Origin: Paramicrobacterium sp051513965
GTDB lineage: Bacteria > Actinomycetota > Actinomycetes > Actinomycetales > Microbacteriaceae
Direction: 5' to 3'
DNA: 64,000 nucleotides
NCBI RefSeq assembly: GCF_051513965.1
Contig: NZ_CP195847.1
Coordinates: 1,736,001-1,800,000 of the forward strand
Under the pieces are notes generated by a model, which did not search any database, was not told where the DNA came from, and saw only the letters and a program-made list of their open reading frames with translations. Position numbers and translations under genes: made by a program. Below, piece by piece: positions 7,340-15,518 of the stretch; position 1 is the stretch's first letter; each line of letters opens with the position of its first letter.

Positions 7340-10033
7340 TCAGCTACGTGGCTTCTCGACCAGTTCCGTCGTCTCGATCTCGTCCCCGACCTGGATGTCG
7401 TTGAACTTGCCGAGGCCGATACCGCACTCGAAGTCCGTACGAACCTCGGTGACGTCGTCCTTGAAGCGACGCAGCGACTCGATCGCGAGCCCATCGGCGA
7501 GCACGACACCCTCGCGGATGACGCGCGCCTTCGCGTTCCTCGTGATCGTACCGGAGCGGACGATGACACCGGCGATGTTTCCGAACTTCGAAGAACGGAA
7601 GACCTCGCGGATCTCGGCCACGCCGGACTGCACCTCTTCGTACTCGGGCTTGAGCAGTCCCTTGAGGCTCGACTCGACATCTTCAAGCGCGTTGTAAATG
7701 ACCGAGTAGAAGCGGATGTCCACACCCTCGCGAGCAGCGCGGTCGCGAGCCTTGGCGTCGGGACGCACGTTGAATCCCAGGATGATCGCGTCGTCGATCG
7801 TCGCAAGGTTGACGTCGGACTCGGTGATCGCACCGACACCACGGTGGATGATGCGCAGCTGGACGCTCTCGTCGACGTCGATCTTGAGCAGCGACTCCTC
7901 AAGTGCTTCGACTGCACCGGAGACGTCACCCTTGATGATGAGGTTGAGCGACTCAACCTTGCCTTCTTCGAGGGCACGAGTGAAGTCCTCGAGGCTGATG
8001 CGCTTACGCGCCTTGGCCAGCTGAGCATTGCGCTCCGCGGCCTCACGCTTCTCCGCGATCTGTCGAGCTGTGCGATCTTCCTCCGTGACGAGGAAGGTGT
8101 CGCCTGCGCGCGGCACGGTGGAGAGCCCCTGCACCTGAACCGGACGGGAAGGCCCGGCTTCGGCGACGGATTCGCCCTTCTCATCGACCATCGCGCGCAC
8201 TCGGCCGTATGCGGTTCCCGCGACGATCGCGTCGCCGACGTGGAGCGTGCCCGACTGGATGAGTACGGTCGCGACAGAACCGCGGCCCTTGTCCAGCTTG
8301 GCTTCGATGGCGACACCGCGTGCCGACTTGTCTGGGTTGGCACGAAGGTCAAGCCCGGCGTCGGCCGTGAGCAGAACAGCGTCGAGGAGATCCTGGATGC
8401 CGATTCCCTTACGTGCCGACACATCGACGAACATGACGTCGCCGCCGTACTCCTCTGCGACGAGACCGTACTCGGTGAGCTGCTGACGAACCTTCTGCGG
8501 ATTCGCCTCTTCCTTATCGATCTTGTTGACTGCGACCACGATCGGCACGTTGGCCGCCTGAGCGTGGTTCAGCGCTTCAATTGTCTGCGGCATGATGCCG
8601 TCGTCTGCGGCCACCACAAGGATCGCGATGTCCGTCACCTGCGCACCACGCGCACGCATGGCGGTGAACGCCTCGTGACCCGGGGTGTCGATGAACGTGA
8701 TCTTGCGCTCTTTGCCCTCGTGGGGAGTCGCGACCTGGTACGCGCCGATGTGCTGGGTGATGCCGCCAGCCTCACCCTCCACGACGTTCGCGTGGCGAAC
8801 GGCGTCAAGCAGACGTGTCTTACCGTGGTCGACGTGACCCATGACGGTGACCACCGGCGGACGCGGGAGGAGATCCTCATCGTCTTCCGCCTCGAGCTCG
8901 CCCTCGAGGTCGATGTCGAAGCCCTCAAGAAGCTCACGATCCTCGTCCTCAGGCGATACCATCTCGATCTTGTAGCCGAGCTCCGCTCCAAGCACCTCGA
9001 ATGTCGCTTCATCGAGTGACTCAGTCGCCGTGGCCATCTCACCGAGGTGGAAGAGCACGGTCACGAGATCACCCGGGCTCGCATCGATCTTGTCCGCGAA
9101 GTCCGCAATCGATGCACCTCTGCGCAGTCGCAGGATCGTGCTGCCGTCGCCGCGAGGAACGCTCACACCGCCGATCGACGGCGCCTGCCTCATCTCAAAC
9201 TCTTGCCGCTTCGCCCGCTTCGACTTGCGAGACTTGGCGCGACCGCCACCGCGACCGAAGGCACCAGCAGTGCCGCCGCCACGTCCACGACCGCGGCCCG
9301 CGAAGCCGCCACCGGGACGGCCGGCGAAGCCGCCGCCGGGACGCTGGAAGCCACCGCCACCGCCGCCACCGCCGGGACGCTGGAAGCCACCGCCACCGCC
9401 GCCGGGACGACCTGCACCGGCACCGGGGCGACCGCGGCCGCCACCCGAGCGAGGCTGTCCAGGACGCGGAGCACCGGGGCGCGGAGGCTGTGGGCGCGGA
9501 GGCCGCGGGATGTTCGCCGGAGTCGGACGCTGACCCATACCCTGCGAGCTCGAGTACGGGTTGTTACCGGGGCGCGGACCGCCCTGCGGACGCTGACCCA
9601 TACCCTGCGAACTGGAGTACGGGTTGTTACCGGGGCGCGGCGCGCCGGGGCGAGCCTGAGTTGGTTTGGGAGCCGGGGCAGGGCCAGGCTTCGGGCCGGG
9701 CTTCGCCGCGGCGGCATTCTGCTCTGTCGCAGCGGCCGGCTTCTCGGCCGGAGCCGCAGGTGCGGCGTCCTTCTCCGCCGGCTTCGACGGCTTCGGACTC
9801 GCCGTCTTCGACTGGGCAGGCTTAGCCTGCCCGCCGCTCTTCTTCTCTGCATCGTCGACGCGCTTTGCGCCATCGGCCTCAAGAGCCGCGCGCAGCTTGC
9901 GCGCAACCGGAGGCTCGATGCTCGACGACGGGCCCTTCACGAACTCGCCGAGTTCCTTGAGCTTTGCGAGGGCAACCTTGCTGTCTACCGAGAACTCAGA
10001 TGCGATCTCGTGTACGCGTGGTTTTGCAGCCAC
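7340..10033 (-). CDS. infB: Translation initiation factor IF-2
   Basis: 897 residues. The G domain shows GHVDHGKT, DTPGHEAF, NKID and the SARKGIG block. The preceding IF2_N segment and the following beta-barrel domains match IF-2, which brings fMet-tRNA to the 30S subunit and promotes subunit joining. About residues 60-290 are a low-complexity Pro/Gly/Arg/Ala-rich arm, including two copies of NPYSSSQGMGQRP and several FQRPGGGG units, as in other actinobacteria. The start is GTG 10033 with AGGAGA four bases upstream. The 83-base leader after ylxR carries two competing hairpins. Confidence 0.97.
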   Translation of the reverse strand: MAAKPRVHEIASEFSVDSKVALAKLKELGEFVKGPSSSIEPPVARKLRAALEADGAKRVDDAEKKSGGQAKPAQSKTASPKPSKPAEKDAAPAAPAEKPAAATEQNAAAAKPGPKPGPAPAPKPTQARPGAPRPGNNPYSSSQGMGQRPQGGPRPGNNPYSSSQGMGQRPTPANIPRPPRPQPPRPGAPRPGQPRSGGGRGRPGAGAGRPGGGGGGFQRPGGGGGGGGFQRPGGGFAGRPGGGFAGRGRGRGGGTAGAFGRGGGRAKSRKSKRAKRQEFEMRQAPSIGGVSVPRGDGSTILRLRRGASIADFADKIDASPGDLVTVLFHLGEMATATESLDEATFEVLGAELGYKIEMVSPEDEDRELLEGFDIDLEGELEAEDDEDLLPRPPVVTVMGHVDHGKTRLLDAVRHANVVEGEAGGITQHIGAYQVATPHEGKERKITFIDTPGHEAFTAMRARGAQVTDIAILVVAADDGIMPQTIEALNHAQAANVPIVVAVNKIDKEEANPQKVRQQLTEYGLVAEEYGGDVMFVDVSARKGIGIQDLLDAVLLTADAGLDLRANPDKSARGVAIEAKLDKGRGSVATVLIQSGTLHVGDAIVAGTAYGRVRAMVDEKGESVAEAGPSRPVQVQGLSTVPRAGDTFLVTEEDRTARQIAEKREAAERNAQLAKARKRISLEDFTRALEEGKVESLNLIIKGDVSGAVEALEESLLKIDVDESVQLRIIHRGVGAITESDVNLATIDDAIILGFNVRPDAKARDRAAREGVDIRFYSVIYNALEDVESSLKGLLKPEYEEVQSGVAEIREVFRSSKFGNIAGVIVRSGTITRNAKARVIREGVVLADGLAIESLRRFKDDVTEVRTDFECGIGLGKFNDIQVGDEIETTELVEKPRS
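9527..9646 (-). repeat. Direct duplication in the IF-2 N-terminal arm
   Basis: Two nearly identical stretches of about 50 bases, both encoding NPYSSSQGMGQRP, are separated by about 13 bases. They differ at a few positions, such as gagctcg versus gaactgg. They lie wholly inside infB and are an in-frame internal duplication. Confidence 0.75.
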
Positions 10034-10036
10034 TTC

Positions 10037-10070
10037 TCTCCTGTCTGGGTCTGCCCAGACAGGGCAGACC
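10037..10070 (-). promoter_or_regulatory. Mutually exclusive hairpins in the infB leader
   Basis: In the minus-strand RNA, hairpin A has arms GGTCTGCCC and GGGCAGACC (10048-10070, five-base loop). Hairpin B has arms CTGTCTGGG and CCCAGACAG (10041-10062, four-base loop). The two share bases and cannot coexist. The last two bases of B's 3' arm are the first two of the Shine-Dalgarno AGGAGA (10037-10042). Confidence 0.55.
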
Positions 10071-10116
10071 GTTAGTTACGGACGGGTCTCATTTCGAGCC
10101 GCTCATTAGTTGTCCA

Positions 10117-10362
10117 TTAGCCATTCAGCCTGTTCTCTAGAGTCTGCGTGCTCAGACCGGTGCTCACACGAAGAGCACGCCCGAAGGCGCGACGCTTCTG
10201 TGCACGATCGAAGCACGCAAAGGTCGGATGCAACCACGCACCACGTCCGGGGAGCACCGCGGCCTCATCAGCCACAAGCTCGGAATTCCGGGCGACGACC
10301 CGCAACAAGGCGGACCTTTCAGCGCGCAAACGGCATCCGATGCACGTTCTCACGGGCTCCAT
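10117..10362 (-). CDS. ylxR: YlxR (DUF448) family RNA-binding protein
   Basis: 81 residues with the family signature MEPVRTCIGCRLRAERSALLR and the later GRGAWLHP and FDRAQKRRAFGRAL motifs. YlxR is a small basic protein encoded between nusA and infB in most Gram-positives. It has been linked to control of RNase P activity and carbohydrate-dependent gene expression in Bacillus. The position here, 58 bases after nusA and 83 before infB, is canonical. The C-terminus ends in a short variable tail. Confidence 0.92.
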   Translation of the reverse strand: MEPVRTCIGCRLRAERSALLRVVARNSELVADEAAVLPGRGAWLHPTFACFDRAQKRRAFGRALRVSTGLSTQTLENRLNG

Positions 10363-10383
10363 CCTACACTCCCCGCGCTGGGA

Positions 10384-10412
10384 ACCGTCCGGACGCCACG
10401 CATCCGAACGGT
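10384..10412 (-). terminator. Imperfect hairpin between nusA and ylxR
   Basis: The arms ACCGTCCGGA (10384-10393) and TCCGAACGGT (10403-10412) pair at nine of ten positions. It lies eight bases after the nusA stop and has no U-run. It is more likely an attenuator or processing stem than a full terminator, since ylxR has no clear promoter of its own. Confidence 0.35.
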
Positions 10413-10420
10413 CTCGGCGT

Positions 10421-11410
10421 CTACTCCTCGTCGAGGATCGAGTCCGGCTGGATATCGATCTTCGCTCCGGTCAGCTTCGCGGCGAGGCGCGCATTCTGCC
10501 CTTCCTTGCCGATCGCGAGCGAAAGCTGATAGTCTGGCACAAGCGCGCGGACTGCTTTCGTCTCGGCATCGAGAAGGAACGTCGAGGACACGCGAGCGGG
10601 AGACAGTGCGTTCGCGACGAACGTCGGAAGGTCGCTCGAGTAGTCGACGATGTCGATCTTCTCGTCGCCGAGTTCCTCGGTCACCGCCCGCACACGTCGA
10701 CCGAGCTCACCGATGCAGGCACCCTTAGCGTTGATCGTCGGGTCCTTCGCGAGAACCGCGATTTTCGTGCGGTGTCCGGCCTCGCGTGCGAGCGAGACAA
10801 TCTCGACGAGACCGTTAGCGATTTCGGGAACCTCAAGTGTGAAGAGTTTCTTGACGAGGGCCGGGTGCGTGCGCGACACCGTGATCTGCGGCCCCTTGAG
10901 TCCCTTCGCGACGCTCGTCACGTAGACACGGATCCGTCGGCCGTGAGTGTACTGCTCTCCCGGAACCTGCTCTTCAGGCGGGAGAACACCCTCGACCGTT
11001 CCGAGATCGACGTGGATCATGCGTGGATTCGGACCCTGTTGGATGACGCCCGCGACGATGTCGCCTTCCCGACCCTTGAACTCGCCGAGCACGGCGTCAT
11101 CTGCGATGTCCCGGAGTCGCTGGTTGATCACCTGCTTCGCAGCGAATGCCGCAATTCGGCCGAAGTCCTCCGGCATGGTCTCGGCCTCGCCGATGATGTT
11201 ACCGTCTTCGTCCTTCTCAGGAACCAGCACAGAGACGTGACCGGTTTTGCGATCGAGTTCGACACGCCCCTCGGCGTCTTCGTTGCCGTGCTGTGCCTCG
11301 TTCTTCAGGTAGGCCGTGAGGATGGCCTGCTCGATGATGCGAATCAGCTCATCGAACGGGATTTCCTTCTCCCGCTCCATCAACTTCAGCACGCTCAGAT
11401 CGATGTCCAC
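10421..11410 (-). CDS. nusA: Transcription termination/antitermination factor NusA
   Basis: 329 residues. The N-terminal RNA polymerase-binding domain (MDIDLSVLKLMEREKEIP) is followed by an S1 domain and two KH domains (IGACIGELGRRVRAV and LSLAIGKEGQNARLAAKLTG). The acidic repeats of E. coli NusA are missing, as is usual in actinobacteria. NusA modulates pausing, termination and rRNA antitermination. The GTG start at 11410 has GGGAGG eight bases upstream. A TATAGT -10 element lies in the gap after proS. The rimP gene that often precedes nusA is absent. Confidence 0.96.
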   Translation of the reverse strand: MDIDLSVLKLMEREKEIPFDELIRIIEQAILTAYLKNEAQHGNEDAEGRVELDRKTGHVSVLVPEKDEDGNIIGEAETMPEDFGRIAAFAAKQVINQRLRDIADDAVLGEFKGREGDIVAGVIQQGPNPRMIHVDLGTVEGVLPPEEQVPGEQYTHGRRIRVYVTSVAKGLKGPQITVSRTHPALVKKLFTLEVPEIANGLVEIVSLAREAGHRTKIAVLAKDPTINAKGACIGELGRRVRAVTEELGDEKIDIVDYSSDLPTFVANALSPARVSSTFLLDAETKAVRALVPDYQLSLAIGKEGQNARLAAKLTGAKIDIQPDSILDEE

Positions 11411-11463
11411 CAGAGAGCCTCCCTATTCAGCTGTGGCCGCGCATGTGAAGCAGCGCCGACCGA

Positions 11464-11469
11464 ACTATA
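11464..11469 (-). promoter_or_regulatory. -10 element upstream of nusA
   Basis: TATAGT on the minus strand in the 112-base gap between proS and nusA. No convincing -35 box. It would give a leader of about 45 bases containing the Shine-Dalgarno GGGAGG. Confidence 0.45.
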
Positions 11470-11522
11470 AGGCTACCTGACTCCACCGTGATTCGTCACC
11501 ACGGGTCCCGTGCTCGAGCTGT

Positions 11523-13295
11523 TCAGCTTCCCGAGCGGACGTGATCGACGATCTCACCGATCGGCACCTGCGTGCGCTCGCCCGACCGACGGTCCCACAG
11601 CTCCACGACACCGTCGGAGACACCGCGACCGGCGATGATGATCGTCGGAACGCCGATGAGCTCCGCGTCCCCAAATTTGACGCCGGGCGAGACCTTCGGG
11701 CGGTCGTCGTAGAGCACGTCGAGCCCTGTCTCCTCGAGGCTCGAGGCGAGTCCCGCAGCGACGTCGAAGACCTCTGAGCTCTTGCCCGTTGCGACGACGT
11801 GCACGTCGAAAGGAGCGACCGCTGCGGGCCAGATCAGACCGCGATCGTCGTGATTCAGCTCGGCGATGAGCGCGAGCGCGCGCGTCACGCCGATGCCATA
11901 CGATCCCATGGTCACAGTGACCAGCTTGCCGTTCTCATCCAGCACCTGGAGTCCGAGCGACTCGGCGTACTTGCGTCCGAGCTGGAAGACGTGACCGATT
12001 TCGGTGCCGCGGTCGAGCGTTACGGGCCCGGAGCCGTCGGGAGCGGGATCCCCTTCGCGAACCGTGGCCGCTTCAATGGTCTCGTCGATCTGGAAGTCTC
12101 TTCCCGCGACGAGCCCGATCACGTGCTTCTCCGGGAGGTTCGCACCCGTGACCCATGTGCTGCCTGCGACGACGCGCGGGTCAGCGAAATATCGGATGCC
12201 GCTCGCCGAATCGGCTCCAAGCACAGCACCTTCATCGGACCACGGTCCGATGTATCCGCGAACAAGGGCAGGGTTCGATTCGAAGTCTGCGTCTGTTGCG
12301 GCATCCACCTCGGCTGGAGCGAACGCGACCTCGACCCGTTTCATGTCGACGTCGCGATCGCCGGGAACAGCAACCACGACGACCTCGCGGGTGCCGTCCA
12401 GGTGGGTCAGAGCAAGCACGACGTTCTTGAGCGTGTCTGAGGCTGCCCACTGACGGCCGTCCTCGCGGGGGTGTTTCTCATTGAGCAGATCGACGAGTGT
12501 GGCGATCGTGGGCGTATTCGGCGAGTCGACGACCTGCGCGGACGCTTTGCCCTCGATCTCCTCCGGCTCCTGCGCGGGCGTCACGTACGCCTCTACGTTC
12601 GCGGCGTATCCGCCAGAGGAACGCACGAACGTATCTTCCCCGACCGGCGTGGGGTGCAGGAACTCTTCGCTCTTGGAGCCTCCCATCGCACCGGCATCCG
12701 CGTGGACGATGACGTATTCGAGACCCAGCCGCGTGAAGATCCTCTCGTAGGCGTCGCGCTGCGCCTGGTAGCTGACGTCCAGTCCTTCATCGGAGACGTC
12801 GAACGAGTAGGCATCCTTCATCGTGAATTCACGTCCGCGCAGAAGCCCCGCGCGCGGTCTGGCCTCGTCACGATACTTGTCTTGGATCTGATAGATCGAC
12901 AGCGGCAGATCCTTGTAGGACGAATAGAGATCCTTCACGAGAAGGGTGAACGCCTCCTCATGCGTCGGAGCGAGGAGCATATCCGCCCCCTTGCGGTCGG
13001 CGAGGCGGAAGAGGTTCTCGCCATATTCTTCCCACCGGCCGGTCTCCTCATAGGGCTCACGCGGCATGAGCGCGGGGAAGTGCACCTCGAAAGCGCCCGC
13101 GGCCGCCATCTCCTCACGCACGATCTGCTCGATGCGCGCCTTGACGCGGAGCCCGATCGGCAGCCAGGCGAAGATCCCAGGGGCCTGACGTCGGATGTAT
13201 CCGGCACGGACGAGGAGCCGGTGACTGGCGACCTCAGCATCCGCGGGGTCTTCTCTGAGCGTACGAAGGAAATAGTTAGACAGGCGCGTTACCAC
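11523..13295 (-). CDS. proS: Prolyl-tRNA synthetase (bacterial type)
   Basis: 590 residues. Class II synthetase motifs are visible: motif 2 RPRAGLLRGREFTMKDAYSFD-like and motif 3 GSYGIGVTRALALIAE. An editing insertion separates them, and a C-terminal anticodon-binding domain follows. The enzyme charges tRNA-Pro. GTG 13295 (reading VVTRLSNYFLRTLRED) is selected because it lies six bases after TACGAT with no Shine-Dalgarno, and because proS proteins begin at this motif; longer in-frame starts lack support. The LuxR-type gene ends 13 bases upstream. Confidence 0.95.
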   Translation of the reverse strand: MVTRLSNYFLRTLREDPADAEVASHRLLVRAGYIRRQAPGIFAWLPIGLRVKARIEQIVREEMAAAGAFEVHFPALMPREPYEETGRWEEYGENLFRLADRKGADMLLAPTHEEAFTLLVKDLYSSYKDLPLSIYQIQDKYRDEARPRAGLLRGREFTMKDAYSFDVSDEGLDVSYQAQRDAYERIFTRLGLEYVIVHADAGAMGGSKSEEFLHPTPVGEDTFVRSSGGYAANVEAYVTPAQEPEEIEGKASAQVVDSPNTPTIATLVDLLNEKHPREDGRQWAASDTLKNVVLALTHLDGTREVVVVAVPGDRDVDMKRVEVAFAPAEVDAATDADFESNPALVRGYIGPWSDEGAVLGADSASGIRYFADPRVVAGSTWVTGANLPEKHVIGLVAGRDFQIDETIEAATVREGDPAPDGSGPVTLDRGTEIGHVFQLGRKYAESLGLQVLDENGKLVTVTMGSYGIGVTRALALIAELNHDDRGLIWPAAVAPFDVHVVATGKSSEVFDVAAGLASSLEETGLDVLYDDRPKVSPGVKFGDAELIGVPTIIIAGRGVSDGVVELWDRRSGERTQVPIGEIVDHVRSGS

Positions 13296-13301
13296 GACAC
13301 C

Positions 13302-13307
13302 ATCGTA
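13302..13307 (-). promoter_or_regulatory. -10 element of proS (leaderless)
   Basis: TACGAT on the minus strand, six bases before GTG 13295 and inside the gap and tail region of the upstream LuxR-type gene. It supports the chosen proS start. Confidence 0.45.
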
Positions 13308-13308
13308 C

Positions 13309-15396
13309 TCATGCTCCGAGGCCGCTCGTGTCTGATGACTCGGAGTCCTGCTGCACGGCACTGATCAGGAAGGCCAGCTCGCTTCTCGATCGTACGTCGA
13401 GCTTCCGGTAAATACGGCTGAGGTGCACCTCAATCGTCCGGATCGAGACGCCGAGACGGGAAGCGGCTTCGCCGTTGGTCAACCCCGTTGCGACGATGCG
13501 CGCGACCTCGTTCTCACGTGCCGTCAGACGGACCTTTCGCGGCGTACGCCATCGCTCTCCGCTCTCGGCCGCTGCGCGCTCCTCACGCGAGCAGGCCGTG
13601 AACACGCACACGTCGATCGCCGCGTGGCCGACCCTGCTGAGCTTCTCCACGCGATCGGATTCCATTCGCCGCAGCAGCTGCACTCCCGCTCCGCAGAACG
13701 GAATCCAGATCGGAGTGTCTGCAGCGGCTTCGATCAGAGAAGCCGCTGCCTCCCGCTGACGCCCCTCAGCGGCGTCGAGACAGGCTCGCGCGACGCGTTC
13801 GTACGCACGGACCAGCGGGGTCGCACCAGCCATAAACGCCGGCGACCAGCGGCGCACTGCCGACTGAGCACTGTCTGGCAATGCCGATCCGAACATGACG
13901 GGGCCCAGCTCAGCCGCAAGGGCCACGCCGGCGCGCAGCGTTTCGACCGATGCCGCACCTTTCTCGGCCACCCGCAGTTCGATCCACTCGATGAAGCGCG
14001 GACCCAGCTGGCATTCGTCATATGATCGCCTGTCGAGCAGCTTTCGCGCCCGCCCAACCAGTCCCAGCTGGGCTGACAAGGATGCTGCGACAGCGACAGC
14101 CCCGCCAAGGCATCGTGGCTCTGCCGCAACCTCCTCAAGTCGTTCCAGCTCAGCGATCGGCACCTCACCTTGGCAGCAGGTGCGCGCGAAGACGTAAGGA
14201 GCGAGCGCGCGCGTCGAGATATCCCGATCGCCGCTTCCCAGAACGCTCGCGAGGGCGTCCGCGGCGTCGCGGACCCAACCGCAGTTCAGCGCCGCGATTC
14301 CGGCGACGAGCAGTGCGCGCTCCCCTTCCTCCGGGCGGGATTGGCTCGCCGCCTCCATGGCCGCAGCATAGGCCCATGCGGAATCGCCCGCTTCGAGAGC
14401 GCCGCACGCGAGATCCAGAACCTCGTCGGCACGTTCCGGCTGCCCGGCGAGCGCGGCGAGAGAGGCATGCCAGGATGCCGCCCGGTCTTCCCCCGCTCGA
14501 CGCAGTTCGGCGGCGAGACGCTCATGCACGTCGGTGCGCTCCGCCACGGAGGCGGACTCGTGAACGAACTGCCTGGTGCTCGGTCGCGCGACGCGGAAAC
14601 GCCCGCCATGCAGGTCGATCTGGTCGGTGAATCGGCCGCGCAGCAGAGCGTCCTGGTCGATCTCAGCCGCGGCGAGCATCACGTCGACTCGATTGATGAT
14701 GCTCACGGATGCGACAAGCGCAGCGCGCTTCTCCGGTTCCGTGAGGTGTTCGCCCCAGAGCGCGAGCTCCGTGCGAACCGCTGTGGCCAGTGGGAGCGGG
14801 TCCGGCAGGGCGCGAGTGCCCTCGAGCTGATCGTCAGAGAGCGCAGCGGCAACCTCGACGATGCTCCCCGCGCGGCCGTCGAGTTCGTGCGCGAGATGTG
14901 ATGCGACCACGGGCGAGACCGGCCTCGCGCGCTGCGAGCGAAGAAGATCGAGCGCTTCGTCGGGCCCGCAGGGCATGATTCGAACAACTCGGAGTGGTGC
15001 GTGCATTCCGCGCACCCAGGGGCTTTCCCCCGCTGTGGCGAGGATCACCGCGTCACTGAAATCCGCGAGCAGCCTCGAGAGAAGCTCGTCGCGCTGATCC
15101 TCTGGAAGTCGATCGAGATCGTCGATGATGAAGATCGGAGTCACAGCCCCGCCACTGTCTGAACGCTCGGAGGGTCTCACGAATGCCGGGCATCCATCAG
15201 CGTGATCATGCGGCGAGATTCGCACTGCAGTGCGACCGCGCCCGGCGAGCCCCTCTGCTGCGCGCTCCAGAGCGAAGCTACGCCCGCTTCCGCGTCTGCC
15301 GACCCAGAGAACTCCCCGCCACCCCGTCTCGAGAGCTTTCTCGACGAGTCTCGCGTCGTCAGATGGTTCCTGAACGACGAGTGCTCGATCGAGCAT
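13309..15396 (-). CDS. LuxR-family regulator with N-terminal P-loop ATPase domain
   Basis: 695 residues. A STAND/LAL-like NTPase domain carries a Walker A-like GRRGSGRS (33-40) with Arg at the usual Lys, and Walker B IIDDLD. A long helical, TPR-like middle follows. The C-terminal LuxR helix-turn-helix (LTARENEVARIV ... NGEAASRLGVSIRTIEVHLSR) ends the protein. Such regulators integrate an unknown ligand, often a sugar, with DNA binding. ATG 15396 was chosen for AGGAG nine bases upstream, over an extension to 15471. It lies just after the chitinase gene, which is a plausible target but unproven. Confidence 0.85.
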   Translation of the reverse strand: MLDRALVVQEPSDDARLVEKALETGWRGVLWVGRRGSGRSFALERAAEGLAGRGRTAVRISPHDHADGCPAFVRPSERSDSGGAVTPIFIIDDLDRLPEDQRDELLSRLLADFSDAVILATAGESPWVRGMHAPLRVVRIMPCGPDEALDLLRSQRARPVSPVVASHLAHELDGRAGSIVEVAAALSDDQLEGTRALPDPLPLATAVRTELALWGEHLTEPEKRAALVASVSIINRVDVMLAAAEIDQDALLRGRFTDQIDLHGGRFRVARPSTRQFVHESASVAERTDVHERLAAELRRAGEDRAASWHASLAALAGQPERADEVLDLACGALEAGDSAWAYAAAMEAASQSRPEEGERALLVAGIAALNCGWVRDAADALASVLGSGDRDISTRALAPYVFARTCCQGEVPIAELERLEEVAAEPRCLGGAVAVAASLSAQLGLVGRARKLLDRRSYDECQLGPRFIEWIELRVAEKGAASVETLRAGVALAAELGPVMFGSALPDSAQSAVRRWSPAFMAGATPLVRAYERVARACLDAAEGRQREAAASLIEAAADTPIWIPFCGAGVQLLRRMESDRVEKLSRVGHAAIDVCVFTACSREERAAAESGERWRTPRKVRLTARENEVARIVATGLTNGEAASRLGVSIRTIEVHLSRIYRKLDVRSRSELAFLISAVQQDSESSDTSGLGA

Positions 15397-15432
15397 GGTG
15401 AGCGCTCCTCTTCTTCGACGACAGTGTCCTCC

Positions 15433-15445
15433 CGGTATGTTACCG
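15433..15445. promoter_or_regulatory. Palindrome over the -10 of the LuxR-type gene
   Basis: CGGTA-TGT-TACCG is a perfect 5-bp inverted repeat. It overlaps TAACAT (minus strand, 15437-15442), the best -10 candidate for the LuxR gene. An ACACT/AGTGT pair sits next to it. It could be an autoregulatory operator. Confidence 0.4.
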
Positions 15446-15468
15446 ACACTTACAAAACAGTGTGCGGA

Positions 15469-15511
15469 CACGCGTCAGGGGGCCGAGCGATGCCCGACCC
15501 CCTGACGCGTG
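15469..15511 (-). terminator. Terminator hairpin downstream of the chitinase gene
   Basis: A 14-bp perfect stem: CACGCGTCAGGGGG (15469-15482) pairs with CCCCCTGACGCGTG (15498-15511), with a 15-base loop. It starts eight bases after the chitinase stop, and a short T-run (TTTT) follows about 12 bases later on the minus strand. Confidence 0.8.
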
Positions 15512-15518
15512 GGTGAGA

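Noticed and set aside
6719..9019. A 766-residue open frame on the plus strand opposite infB
   Set aside because: It is an antisense shadow caused by GC-rich codon use. The infB protein on the other strand has full IF-2 motifs and this frame has no recognisable domain.
10089..10106. A five-codon open frame (MSGSK) in the infB leader
   Set aside because: No Shine-Dalgarno and very short. Expected by chance.
9001..10109. Several long frames opposite the IF-2 arm
   Set aside because: The low-complexity Pro/Gly/Arg coding region is open in most frames. No domains.
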